From assembly GCA_028551475.1 (NCBI GenBank), contig CM052357.1, positions 16,787,931 to 16,851,930 of the forward strand: 64,000 bases of DNA, read 5' to 3'. The stretch comes from Casuarina equisetifolia. Taxonomy: Eukaryota; Streptophyta; Magnoliopsida; Fagales; Casuarinaceae. Positions 38,901 to 51,600 of the stretch are shown here, in pieces (the first letter of the stretch is position 1; the number at the start of each line of letters is the position of its first letter). Under the pieces are notes generated by a model. That model ran no database searches, was not told the DNA's origin, and saw only the letters and a list, made by a program, of their open reading frames with translations. A program made the translations under genes and the position numbers.

Positions 38901-41900
38901 AAGACAGCATACCAGACTACCGAGTGCTTCAATGTCAAGTGATCTCAGATGAGGAGGGAGTTCCTTCACAATATTGATTTCACCCTTCAAGACATTCATG
39001 AAATACTCCTCTTGGTAAATATCACCAAACTGGCTGCAGTTTTGTCAAACTAAATGTGTCAATCAACAATTGAGGCACTTACAATAAAATTAAATTCTGG
39101 GATGTCATAAAATACCTATAGTTTTTAACCATAAGTTCTAGGAAAGAGCGTAAAGTCCATTATAAAGAATATGTCATTCCTGGTTTTTGTCATCAGAAAC
39201 TCAAAAGCTATTTTTAGTCTAAGCTAAATGATATTCATATAATGCCTATAATTATAGACAAGAAAAAGAAACATACATGTCATTATACAGAATATGTTAT
39301 GTCCCGTCATCACTTCCATCACATCGTCATAATATTTTTCCCAGAAATACTGGGAACACAAGAACTTTGGTTTTGTCAAAAACCATTTGGGTAAAAGAAC
39401 AATGACTATAGGTAGTATGCAATCAATTGGTTCATAACCCAAAATCACTAAACTGCTAGGTTTCACTAAACACTGAAGCACCATTGGTTTTGGCATCCCA
39501 CTGCCATTTATTTATGATAACCAAATTATGTCTAGAGATGTATTTAAGTGAAGAGAAATGTAGTTCACAGCAAGAATGACCATAACTGAAGCAAGCACTT
39601 GGCTCTAGAGCTTCTTCTTTTAAAGTTAACAGGACCTAGCTGCAGTAGATGACGCAATAAGATAGTACTGGATGGAGAATTAGTACTATAAGAAATATAG
39701 TAATGAAAATTTGTAAGTTAGATAGCAGGAAAAGAACTTCCCGCATGAATAACCATTCATAAAAGAAACCATACAACTGACAAAACTAGTTAAGTTGATC
39801 TTTCAGAATGTTAAATCAATATTGTCCAGAAAGCCACAGAAATGCAATACTGATGGTGTACAAGTAAGCAAGGTGTAAGAAAAACTATTTCCACAAATAA
39901 TATCGGATATTATATCATACCTGGGATCATTCCAAACGTTGCTATATAGAAATCGTGGAAGAACCAGAGTAGCATTAAGTAGAGATGCCACAGCAACAGC
40001 ATTGCAAATCTGAGAGCATCAAGAATAGCTTGGTCAGTTTTACTAGTGGAAGAGGTAACTGAAGAAAAGATCACAAGCTTCACCAAAAAACAGAAACACA
40101 TATTAAATTTAAGAAGAAACATAAATCTGACATTTTCAAGGCGTGCTCCACTAACATGTCTGATATTGTCAAGGTGCGCTTCACTTATTTTCAAGTAGAT
40201 CTCTTACACAATTTTGGTATGGAAAACGAAGTAACTAATTAAGTTCAGATAATTGAGACCCCAATTTGACATAGCAAAAGCTCAAACACTGGGCCTCAAG
40301 TTCACATTAGGTACTCTGTTTATGAAAACATCCCAAAATTTTTTCATGAACTCAACTTCCAGGGATGTTCTCATTTACAATGGATGAAACTTACGCCTTC
40401 ATATTTTGACATCAGGAGTCTGTTACGTGAGAGAGCTCAGAGAGAAAGCATATCTGTTGCTGGAGAAATCAGCTTAGGTGAAAATATTAAACACACAATA
40501 AGCTAAGACTAAAATAGTTTAAGATAATTACTCAACTGACTAAACCTTCGACCATATGCATGCATGTCCTTTAACAAATACTGGACAATGATAGTCAGGT
40601 AACTCTTTTATCGGAGCTTTCCTATCCTATTCAAAGCACTCATTCTCGACAAGCATGTCAGCCTCATGACCAGTGTTTAGGGTAAGAGTACTGAACTACA
40701 AGGCACAAGGTGTCCCGAGTATTTCTTTTTCCCACTAGGTGGAATAGCAAGGTTGTTCTAAGCTACTTTATTTATTTCCAACTCCAGAAATTTCTCCAGC
40801 AACCATGGTAATTTTTTTTGGAAGGATATTTATCAACCAAGGCAGCTAAGGTACTTACAGCAACTCGTTGTTGGTTAAGACCACCATTTGCACTGACCAG
40901 TATGTAGCCATTATCTTTGCTAAATTTTCCTGTCCAAAAGACATGACTAATTTCAGCGAAATGTAAACAGTCAAGATTTCAATATTAGCAATTGGCTATA
41001 ATCTAATATTTCTAGGACTGTAAGATTTGGTTATGTAGCATTGAAAAGAAACTGAAATAAGACCCATTATCAATCATACTTCTCATGCATCTAATCAAAT
41101 TAGATTAACGAAAATACCAAGATTTCTTGGAACCTCTCTGTCTGCACACGGTTTCCATGCGGATGCCTGCTGATGTGGCTGTGCCCATAACCTTGGTGAC
41201 TCTATCTTAAACTCTCTCTGAAGCATAGTTATGACATCAGTTGTTTCGATAAAGAAATCACATCAACCAAATTTGATTAGCTAATCAGAAAATCTGTAAT
41301 ACGTACAGAAGTTAACTGCTAACCTCTGCAAGAACACTGGATGCCAAGTTTAGAAGCCGGCCATACATCTTAACTGATGGTTTTCCTTCATTGATGAAGG
41401 CATCTCTATCTTTCTCCTATTGGAAATAGATTCAGCAGATAGTATGTAGAATAAATCAAGATATTGTGCTAATTTTAGGGTTGACTATTTACAACTTCCA
41501 AACTTGGTAGAGAAAATCATTCCAAAGGAGCAAAGACAACTTGTAGACACCATAATTCAATTGGAGCACACCCCAATATGAAAAATGCACATGCAGACGT
41601 CCAACATCAGTATCAACTCTTTCGTCCCATTGGCTAATTTGACCACAAAAGCAAGGTTTTGCATTACAGGACTTCCGCTATAAAGGCAATAAGAATTCAT
41701 CAAGAATGCACACAGATTACCTTCTACAGAATTTCAGTTGGAGAATGAGGCTAAATTTCATTTGAATGGAACATTCATTAAGAGCAATCAGTCTGCAATT
41801 AATGGAGTCACCAAAATACCTTCAGAATGACAATGTGGCAAATTAATTGAACATCTTCATTAGGCTCCAATTGGGATAAAATCCGGTTAATGTTACCTAA

Positions 41901-42350
41901 ACCCAGATAACTACGTTGTGGCCAATGCAACACCTATTCTTGAGAGTCTACTTAATCATCGACCAGTACTAAATGAATAGCTAGTTCAGGAAAAAGAGTT
42001 GAAGAATTTCTTCAGGAGATGATTACCTTAGGAGCGCTTGACTTTATGAGGGCAGAATGATGCTGAAGGTTTGTAAAATCAAAAATGGAAACCATGAAAG
42101 AATCAAACAGGAGCATGAAACCCATCAATCCGAACAAAAAAGCAATTGACCTCAAGTCCTTTCGAAGCCACAAATGCTTTTTCCCTACATAGACTCCCTT
42201 ATAAGGACCATATTTTGCAGAGTCATTCTTCATGCTATGAAGTACTACGGTTTTCGCATTCCAGTGGCTATCACCCCATGACATTCTCCTTCCAATAGAG
42301 GGATCACTACCTGGTAAAGTTTCTTGACATCTAAACTGATAGTCCTTCAT
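35911..42350 (-). CDS. O-fucosyltransferase-like protein (GT106 family, plant DUF246)
   Basis: Ten coding exons on the minus strand, in order: 42350-42027, 41416-41324, 41217-41118, 40929-40859, 40009-39921, 39033-38913, 38821-38678, 38209-37875, 37767-37527 and 36219-35911 (TAG at 35913-35911). Borders are GT-AG and phases agree, giving 1827 nt and 608 aa. Layout: a basic cytosolic N-terminus, one membrane anchor at about residues 67-90 (SIAFLFGLMGFMLLF), then a lumenal catalytic region with NGGLNQQR (about 187-194), HLRFE (about 382-386) and a C-terminal TDSGSQLSSLVSGFRTYYGG (from about 524). This is the type II Golgi architecture of plant GT106 proteins, some of which are pectin rhamnosyltransferases. 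Donor and acceptor here are unknown. The first in-frame ATG after an upstream stop (42438-42440) is at 42350. A leader exon ending in cag/gtgagct near 42816 suggests a 5' intron, so the N-terminus could be longer. No break is seen. Confidence 0.93.
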
Positions 42351-43100
42351 CTCTAATGACAAGTCAATTCTGAACTTCAGGACGCGGACTTCTGGGGGAA
42401 CCTTGCTTCCCCAATAGATAATTTTCTCTCTAACAGGTTAACAATCCAAAACCGTAAGAATACACCACAACCAGCATCTATTGGCCATTGATTAAGCCTA
42501 TAACTGATAAGCACTTGAAACAACAATTAGAAGAAACTCTTTAGACCAGCACCACCCTCTATTGCTATGAACTCTTTCTTTCTCTTTTTCTGAAACCCAC
42601 CCACCAACCCGTTGAGCGAAATTCGGGGTTTGGTGGCACATATTGACATCAAGAAAACGAAAGATAATTGAAAAATTAACAACTCCCAAGAATGAATTCA
42701 AAGTGAAGCTAAGAAGTTGGTGACAGTGATATACATGTAGAAGAGTGAAAAGCAAGAAAAGGCAAAAATCCAACAACACTTCAGGTACTAACCTTATGAA
42801 ACAAGGAGCTCACCTGAAATGGCTTCGATTCACCAACCAGAACAAACGTCGGTCTTGTACTTTCTGGGTTTCCATCTTTTAAGTTGAGATGTATAAAAAT
42901 GGGGCACAGAAGATAGAAACTGAAGAACACGCCATGAAAGTTAGGTGCAAAATTAAGATTTTGATCATTCAGTATTGGCGGGTCCTTCAAACCAACCGAA
43001 TAACGAACATTTACAATCCGGACTTGCGGCCCACCTAAGTTCCATCTAATCATATATCCCTTTAACTTTTACAAGAGGGAGACAAAAGGCCTGCAGAGTT
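42351..43100 (-). other. 5' leader of the O-fucosyltransferase gene, probably with an intron
   Basis: On the minus strand a good donor (TTTCAG followed by GTGAGCT, near 42816) closes an open stretch of about 80 codons from 43053. Candidate acceptors lie near 42430 (gttagagag). The region just upstream of ATG 42350 is open back to a stop at 42438-42440. It is either a 5' UTR with an intron or an unannotated N-terminal extension. Confidence 0.4.
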
Positions 43101-44550
43101 CGTAACCTAATTAAAATCCCAATTCACACAGTTGAAATTTTAAACTTCTATCTGAATATTTAAATGTGCAAAAACCTTTTCTAATTTGAACATAGAGACA
43201 TTCGAGAAAAACCAGAGGTGCGATGCACGGGCTTTGTAACATATATTCATCAACGCCCAAAAGTTAATAGAAACATTCAAATATGGCTGAAGAACAGGGT
43301 CGTGAAAGCTAGCCGAGCCTTCAATATTTGCTTTCTTTCTAGGTCAGTGTCGCCGGTAAAGCAAAGAAACTAAGCTCAGATAATTTTATTTGACATAAAA
43401 GTTACATTGATATTATTTAAATCTATGTGTATATTTCACTTTTTTTAACACACTGACTTATTAAATTCTTCATATGAGAAATTATGTTTCTTTTTTACAA
43501 GTTGATTTTAAGAAGAAGAAAAAAAATCTCCTAACTACACATTGGAACCCAAGTCTATTTCTTAGAAGTCAGATTTAAGAGAATAGTAGGCTTCTTAAAA
43601 TAATATTAGAGCCTAAGTTTTGAATGAAAAAAATATTTGGTGTATACTCATACAATTAATATTCAGGTCTATTGTGTCTCTTATACGTAAGAAAAAATAT
43701 TTCTTTTTCTTGCAAGTTGGTTTTAAAAGAAGTAAACTATTACATATATAATCATTTTTTCTTTTCATAAAAAAAAAACTTAGGTGTTAAAAGATTGGAA
43801 AAGAGGGAAAGTGAAAGTGGGCGACTATTACAAACTGTCAACTCTTGTGACTAATTGAAATAACTTCACACCATAACATATTCAACATCTTGTATATTGG
43901 AAGGTTCTAATGTTTAACTAAAAAATTAGCTCAAGAACCAAAAATACACATATTTTTATTTAAGTTTTAGTACAAGGGATTGTATACTCAACATGGAATT
44001 ATTGTCTAACATATACTCCCACATATTAAGAGACATTAAGCTTGAGGTAGCACAAGATAAAATATATTCAACATGTACTCTAATATTATATTAGAAGACT
44101 TAAAGACTTAGTTTAAAAGTTAATTCAAGAGTTAGAGGTGTACTTCATTCCTTTAAGTTCTATAATGAGACATCACATACTCAACATAAGACTTTTGTCC
44201 TATACAAACTATAAAAGCTTCCATTTAATCTTATAGGGTATTACTCAAACATCAATCATGTTGATCCACCACTAAAGTGATTGCATGACATTTCAAAACC
44301 AATCTCATGATAAAGGATTGTTAATGGGGTTCTAATGAGCATCAATCAACGCACACACACGAATATAAGTATGTAAAGTAGTTTGGGCCTAAAAAAGTAC
44401 CCTACTTATACTTTGGGGGTAGCTCTTCTCTTATATCTGGTAGCTTACAAGGAAGAACAACTTCTTTGTTACAAAACTCACTCTCTGCTCTCTTTGCTTA
44501 CACAAACAGTCACACCGTGTATATGCATACAATGAGCACTATGGTAATTT
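43101..44550. other. Intergenic DNA upstream of the O-fucosyltransferase gene
   Basis: AT-rich, no open frame of note. It contains sequence that looks like old dispersed repeat (43900-44230), but no limits can be set. Confidence 0.4.
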
Positions 44551-47500
44551 CACTTATATCATAGTCAAATGACCCTACTAACCTTACATTGTTCATTACA
44601 AATATAACAAGGATATAACATCCATTGCCACGCATTTCTAGCAAATGGCATCAACAGCTTAGTCATTGAAAATGTAAGGATTCCTGGACCCAACACTCGG
44701 AGCTCATTTCCAACAAGCATGTCATCCGTGGGCTTTTTTCTTGTGGAAGTCTCCATCGGTAAAATGCCATAACTACACACATCACCCTTCATGGAAGAAT
44801 TCCTTCTTATCCATATTTAGCAATTACATCATAATTTATCAAAAGAAAATGGCTTTATACTTGGCAACGATGAAAAACATTATTCAACGAAACAATGTTA
44901 AGGGTCAATATGCAGCAAGAGAAAAATGGTAGCCATGCAAGTTCTAACGGAATAACAAAAATTCACCTGGTGCCATGTATACGATAGTAGCGAGAGACAT
45001 AGTTTGCACCTCTCCATCACCCAAGACTGACCCGAAACTCCCTGCACCAACTGTGTTTCTGTCAAAGCACATTTAATTTTAGCAACCCAATTTGTCAATA
45101 CTCGATGCTCAAGTTCTCGCAATGTTGTGGCCTTTCTCGGTTGGAGAGCACCTTCTTTACATGGAGGAACTACCAGACTGGAAGCGCCACAAAGTGCATC
45201 ATTTGACATAAAAAAACGCAGCCGAGAAGTTCACAAATGGTCCCTCGATAGGAATACTTCCTCTCAGTCTGTCGAACAGACACCTTGAAATATTTAGATA
45301 AGAGAGTGCTTTCAAAGACTTGGGAATATCTCCAGGCAAATTGTTACCGGAAAGATCTAAGAACTCTAAGCTTACCAATTCACCAAATGATTTAAGAAGT
45401 GAGTCTTGTAAAAGTTTTTTGATAAATGAGAAATGAACTAGATTCTTGGGACTGCTAATTGTTATTAATAAATAAGTCCAAAATCTAATTTAAAAGTTAA
45501 CTTATAGGTAAGGAAAATAACTAAACATTTAAACATTTTTCAAAGACATCTTTCCAGTGAGGGGCTTACATCATTAATAGGTGTTTTAACACCTAAGAAC
45601 TTATTTCTTAAAATCTTTATATTTCCAATATTCTCTGATACGAGAGTTACTTAGAGAATCTGATGATAATTTGAGCCCCAAAAGCTAAACTCCACAAGCT
45701 CACAGGAACCACCGTACTTAATTGGCTGGAGTTCAAGTTGAGACGTCTTAAAAAAGTCAAATTTTCCATGCTTGTGGGAACTTGTTTAAAAAAGAACGTT
45801 GCTAGATAAACTTAGTTTATACAAGCTCCGTAAATGACAAATGTTGGGTGGGATGGGACCTTGAAGTTTATTACTTTTAAGGTACAAACCTTCAAGCACA
45901 TGCACCGCTCCCATTGTCGCTGGAATACGTCCAGCCCATTCATTGGTGCCAAGGCTCAGAGTCATCTAGTTAATTAAATTGCCAACATCTCCATGAACGT
46001 TGCCATTAATATTACATTTGAACATGAAAAGTAGTCGAAAAGAAGTAGAGAAATTTCCAATAGATCTAGACAGATGCAATCCAGTGGATTTGTAAACAAA
46101 TCTAATACTTTTGAGTGTATGAAACTCAAAAATTAAGAGAAGATGTTAAATTTTTGTGATTCTAACGTCAAATGATTGTCTGCCAAGCTGAGCGTTTGAA
46201 CGAACCTTTATTCCCAACAAGTGCTTTTAGACTATTCATATAGGCAAGTAAATCTATCAGGAGATGTGTAACAAAATGATCTGAAAAGAAATTTGTTATT
46301 TTAAAATTTCTTGAAGATTGGGATTAATAGACATATAGACTTGAAATAAAGCAACAATTGGCAAACTTTTATTGTCTCTTTTGTAAAATAACTCAAAAAC
46401 CTTATTGGCAAGATGAGTGGTATTAATAAAGTTTATTGAAAAAAATATTTTGGAAGTAGAAATGAAAGAACCACTAACTTGGAGTTGATGGAACATTTTA
46501 CAAGTAAAAATAAAATTCTCACTATTAATAACTAGTTTAGAGTACAACATTTGTCAAAAACTATTCAGAGCTAAGGGACAATAAAGAATAAACTAAATGG
46601 GCAAGGGTAGTATGAGAAGGAGTTCAAAAGTATAATTTTAACTGTTAAATCATGTTAAAAGACAAACTAACCACCTCACATTGAATAGATGTATAGAACA
46701 ACTTAATAGACCAATAGTGCAACTTTTGCCAAAAAGCAAAAATCACAAGAGCATTTTTTCTTTAATCACATTTTTATTAATTACGTTTGGGGGGTTCTAC
46801 TAGGTATATATGGACTATCTTAAAGAATTAAACATAAAAAGAATAAATACGTTAGATGATCTTAGCTATTAAAAGTAAAAGTTTTACAACAACTTTGCTA
46901 AGTACATATTTTAAAGTTATATTGTATCATATTTGGAATGAAATAAATAAAAGAAGATTCAATGATAAAAGTCTAGATAACATAACTATTGTTGCAAAAA
47001 TTAAGAGAAACATAAAAGGTAAGATTTTATTAATCAAGGGTGTATAACTTAAAAATTATAATAAAATTTTGCAAGAGTTATGAAATTTTTCAAATGTAAT
47101 TTTTGATCCTAAATTATGATAATTGTAATTTAATAATTTTATATTTCATTAGGCGATATATAATACTTGATATTTTATCAACAAAAAAAAATAATTAAGA
47201 ATGAGAATATTGAGTTTTAGGACATTTCTAGGCGCTTGAGTAGTGAAGCATTAGAGATGAAGCTAGGAATCTTTTCATACGTTCCATTTTCCGCCTGGAA
47301 AAACCCTTAAAGTTTTGGAAGGAAAAGGCTTATATGTGATGGAAACTGGCTTGAGAGATTATTGTCAGTTACACCAGCGATTTTTAGTGCAGAGATATGG
47401 AATATTTCAAATGGAATTGGGATAGAAAAGTTGTTGCTGAAGACGAAGAATCTCCGTAGGTTTTGTTACCTATCAAACTCACTTGGAACTGTACCTGCCA

Positions 47501-48430
47501 TAGTATTGGCAAATAGGTTATATTATTCAGAACTATTATGTGCTTTTGATTAAATTGTGCACGCAAGTGAGCAAAGTGTACAAGTCTAATCAATGTTTCA
47601 AAAAGCTAACTAGTATAAATAATAGTAACTAAGCCATTGCTAACTTCATCACGGATTTGTATATGTAAGTTGATCCTTAGTAATATCTAATTAAGTCCCT
47701 TTAGCTTTTTGATAGGGGATCCACATATACCAACAGAAAACATCATATTCGTAGGATATTTATGGAAAGAAAAATGTCTTGCATCAATGAATGTAAATCG
47801 TACATGGTTCATGGTTCATAGTTCATAATTTGGGTTTTCTAGCATACAAAATAGATGAAAATTAACTATATTGGGGACTGTTAATGTTTATTATGGGAGT
47901 ATTTAATTTACAATCCTATGGAAAAGGAAAAGTAAATCAAGAAAGAAAATGCAGTGACAGAAAATTTAATCTTGTATGAAAATTCATTTTTCCCTCCTAA
48001 ACTGCCTTAATCTTCTACATTCCTTGCATGGCGTAGACAAAGTATTTCAATTGTTCTGTTAAAGGTAGGGGATCCCATATAATTAGAAAGAAAAATGTTT
48101 TGCATAAAGCACTAAATTACATATATATGACTAAAATAACATAAAACATACCTTGAAAGTTTTTGTTACCAATGACTTACCTATACAATCCTGGTTATTT
48201 TCCCAATTTCGGAAGAAATTCTTCCTGCAAAATCATTGTTCCTCATTTATAAAATTCTCAATCATTTGCACCCGAACAAAGTATTTGGGAGTTTACCATA
48301 TCACATGTTGTAAGACAGGTAAACTCCCAAACACTTTGTTTGGTAGAGATAGATCTTTTGGTCGTAAGCAATCAATCCAATTAAAATTACTAAACCCATA
48401 TGGTCAAAAGATACTAACGAGTTGAATGCG
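44550..48430 (-). pseudogene. LRR receptor-like kinase pseudogene, copy A (EFR/Xa21 type, kinase core deleted)
   Basis: Minus strand. Pieces in gene order: an N-terminal LRR exon ending in a donor at 48152 (TTTCAAG followed by GTATG); LRRs near 47550-47200 (FEIFHISALKIAGVTDNNLS visible) and 46010-45840 (LGTNEWAGRIPATMG, LEGLYLKSNKLQGPIP); the juxtamembrane start MSNDALCG near 45209; a glycine-rich loop VGAGSFGSV near 45045; and directly after it an activation-segment piece (MSLATIVYMAP, near 44990). A kinase subdomain IX-X piece (GDVCSYGILPMETSTRKKPT, near 44785) comes last. Most of the kinase, including the catalytic loop, is missing. Stops and frameshifts occur throughout. Intact relatives are plasma-membrane pattern-recognition receptors. 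Copy B lies at 56395-58290 on the same strand. Confidence 0.8.
48275..48340. repeat. Inverted repeat, 23-bp arms, 20-bp loop
   Basis: Arm 48275-48297 (aacaaagtatttgggagttt and so on) is the reverse complement of 48318-48340 apart from one mismatch. The loop is 48298-48317. It lies within the N-terminal LRR part of pseudogene copy A. Confidence 0.9.
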
Positions 48431-49094
48431 CGGTCCAAGATCAACAATTCCATGAAGATAACGTATAACTCTCTTAAGTTTATGCATGTCTTGTAGAGTT
48501 GGATTTTGCAAGGTCTAACATATTGACCACAAAAGTGAGAAAGTATATTGAACAAATAATATAATGATGAGAAAGTATCATTCCATGAAGATTTTTAATT
48601 AATAAACTAATTAAGTATTAAAAATGAACTAATTCTAAAGTTTATTTTGCAAATCAAAACAAAGTTAATAATAAATTAAAATTGATGATTTTCAATGAAA
48701 AATTTCAAAGCTAAAAATAAATAAATTTAAATAAGTAAAATTAATATAAGAAATATGTTAGAATATCCAATTTTACCATAATCACTATATATGAATTTTG
48801 AAGATTTATGCGTGCAAAAGTGATAATATTTATGTAATGACAAAACTTCTTAATTTATTTATTATCATATGTTTAGGTATAATAAACCTACTCAATTTAT
48901 TAATTTGTTATATTTTTATATGAATTGAAATAATAAAGAATGTATATTAGAATCTATGAATATTTTCAATTTACAATGAATCATTTAACTACTTTATCCT
49001 CAAAAGCTATAGAAATAATATGATATATTTTCATCCATATTTAATTCATGGTTATGTATTATAAGAAGTACTTGCATATTATCTCATTTCAATT
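48431..49094. other. AT-rich DNA without a recognisable gene
   Basis: Very AT-rich, with no open frame of note, between pseudogene copy A and the tandem repeat at 49095. Confidence 0.4.
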
Positions 49095-49460
49095 TCAAAT
49101 ATGTAAATCAAATAATTTAAATGGTAGTTAATCACCTAAAAGTATTAAATACAATAACACATAACCTATATAAATATCATTTCTTACAAAACATAGCATC
49201 ATAATTGGGTTACATCATAGCTTTAACATAAGAAAATTAAAACATAATATAATAACAAACAAGAACAATAAAATATACAAATCAAATCATCAAGTGATGG
49301 TTAATTACCTAAAAGTATTAAGTATAATAACACATAATTCATATAAATATCATTTCTTACAAAGCATAACAACTATAACATTTATATCATCATAATTAGG
49401 TTATATTGTAGCTTTAACACAAGAGAATTAAAACATAATACACTAACAAACAAGAACAAT
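49095..49460. repeat. Tandem repeat, two units of about 178-190 bp
   Basis: 49095-49270 and 49271-49460 align along most of their length. Both contain cctaaaagtatta, then taataacacataa, then tatcatttcttacaaa, then aacaaacaagaacaa. The unit is AT-rich and non-coding. A satellite or decayed transposon end is possible. Confidence 0.8.
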
Positions 49461-49959
49461 TGTAGAAAAGTAAACAAAGCATCTTAAGTGAAAAACAAGT
49501 GAGCTATCATTACATTATCTTCTCTTTAAGAAACATTTACAAAACTTGAGCAAAATCAAGAATTATAGAGTAAAGATACATTGTTGTACCTTTTTTTTCC
49601 TTTTTTTTTTCTCTCCTAGTAGTAATCTCCTCTTTCATCCCTTTGCACTTGTGCGGCATACCCATTTCCTTTTTCCTTCTCTTATGCGTCCTATTTTCAT
49701 GACCACCTTTTGCCTTTCTTTTCTTTTCTTTTTATTTCTGCATGCCACCTTTTTTTGTTGCATGATCAATACTTTTTTTCTCATGCTATCTTAAGGTTTG
49801 CTACATAAAAAATAAAAATTTAAATAAATATATGTCTTTCTAACTATTTAATATTTTAATATAAACTATTTGTTCCAATAGGCCCTTTACTGGAAAAAGT
49901 AGTTTTTCCGTGTGCTAGGACAAACAAAATATGTGTAAGGAATGGTGAGAATATCTCTA

Positions 49960-51600
49960 TCACTCATATTGGTCAATTTAGTTAGATGAATGGGTTAATC
50001 CCACTAAAATCAATTCTTGTAGTTCTGGATATAAATAAGAATTTGCTTTCTATTACAAAACTAACCAATGATTTTCCTTGCAAAGTCAATTTGATTGCTC
50101 TAGGTTTTCTATAACAAACAAGACAAGCATGCACACCTTCTTGAAGTGAATTGTTTTATGTGCTATTGGACCATTCACATCATGCTTATTTTGTTCAAAA
50201 GGTAGCATCTAGTGGACATGAACATCTTACACCAAAGATTAGGCATTTTGAAGTTGTTAAGGTCTCCAGGCAAAAAGGAAGAATTTGAGTAGGTAACAAA
50301 AATTTTAACTTTCGTAACTCTTGCCACATGAGCAAAAGTAATAAACTTCCATTTCCTAGATTAATGTCCATGACAAGGATTAGTCTACTTGTGATAAGTC
50401 TTATTTTCCTCTCCAATCAAGCCTTCAAGCAACATTAAAAGACCATAAATGGCGCTTAGCCATGAAGGATGAGATGGACACCTTGAAAGGAATGTCATCT
50501 AGTCACCCATCCCTCATGGTAAGGCTACAAACATTGTGGGATGCCATTAGGCTTAGGCCTAACGGTTCACTAAAAGGGTTAAAGGCAAGGATCACAAACA
50601 AAGGCTACTATTAAGAGGAAGACGTGGACTTTTTAGACACCTTCAGACTTGTGGTGTGAAACAAAATTGTAAGCGTTGTTATGTGAGTTGCAATGGTTTG
50701 ATAATGACCCTTTTTTGCAATAAAACATAAACAAATGCCTTTCTCCACACACAACTTTCCTAATTGGTTTTAATGTAGCAACCATCGAAATCTTAAATAT
50801 TACCTTTCCTAATCACGTGTGTAAGCTAATGAGGGCTTTTAATGGCCTAAAATAGGCTACACGTACCTAGTATAACCAATTTATAACCTTTCTCTTTAGC
50901 TTTGGCTTCAAGTGCACTATTCATGATTCATCTTTGTTCACCATGCATTCCACTGGAATAGATGTTTGGGTCTTGCTATATGTAGATGACCTTATTATGA
51001 TAGAAAATACACCACAACACTTAGCATCATTTTAAGCATGCTGACAAAGGAATTCTCAATCAAGTCTTAGTTAGCTACACTATTTCTTAGAGGTGGAGGT
51101 CAACAAAAAACCCATTCAACTTTTGCTTTCACAGAGAAAATACAAGATGTATATACTAAAGAGGACAAACATGAGAAATTGTAAAGCCATGGGTACACTA
51201 GTTGCACTCAGAAGACCCCTCATTAAATGGGGAGAAGATCCAATATCAAAATCATCTCTTAACAAAAGTTTGGTAAGAGCTTTATAGCATTAAACTCAAT
51301 CGAGACTTGATTTGTCTTTTTTATAGTTAATAAGCTCTAATAAACTATGTAGCTCCTATAGTCTTTAATTTTCATAGCCTTAAGCATGTGTTTTGACATT
51401 TACATGGGACTATAAACCATCGATTAAAGATCCATTTGAACAAAACATTGAGATTGTATGGATATAGGATGCAGATTAGGGTGGATATCCCAACACGCTA
51501 TTAATTTTGAAGAATAAAATAGTTTAATCCTAAAACACCTTGTTGCCATTGCTAGATTTTCTTAAAAATAAGCAAGCTTGGGTTTATGATTGTAGGTGTG
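49960..51600 (+). mobile_element. Ty1/copia gag-pol remnant (RT region)
   Basis: Plus-strand conceptual translation in broken frames shows pieces in the copia order. Protease/GAG-pre-integrase-like sequence (about 49990-50240) is followed by the start of the RT domain (about 50420-50500, readable as HKWRLAMKDEMDTL). The RT catalytic YVDD lies at 50979-50990, a piece like FLEVEV then LSQRKYKM at about 51085-51145, and an RNase-H-adjacent piece with DADWGG near 51470. No LTRs were found. The many stops make it dead. It separates the two receptor-kinase pseudogenes. Confidence 0.75.

Noticed and set aside
42012..42362. Start of the O-fucosyltransferase 12 bases upstream at 42362
   Set aside because: That codon is TTG on the minus strand. 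The first ATG in frame is at 42350.
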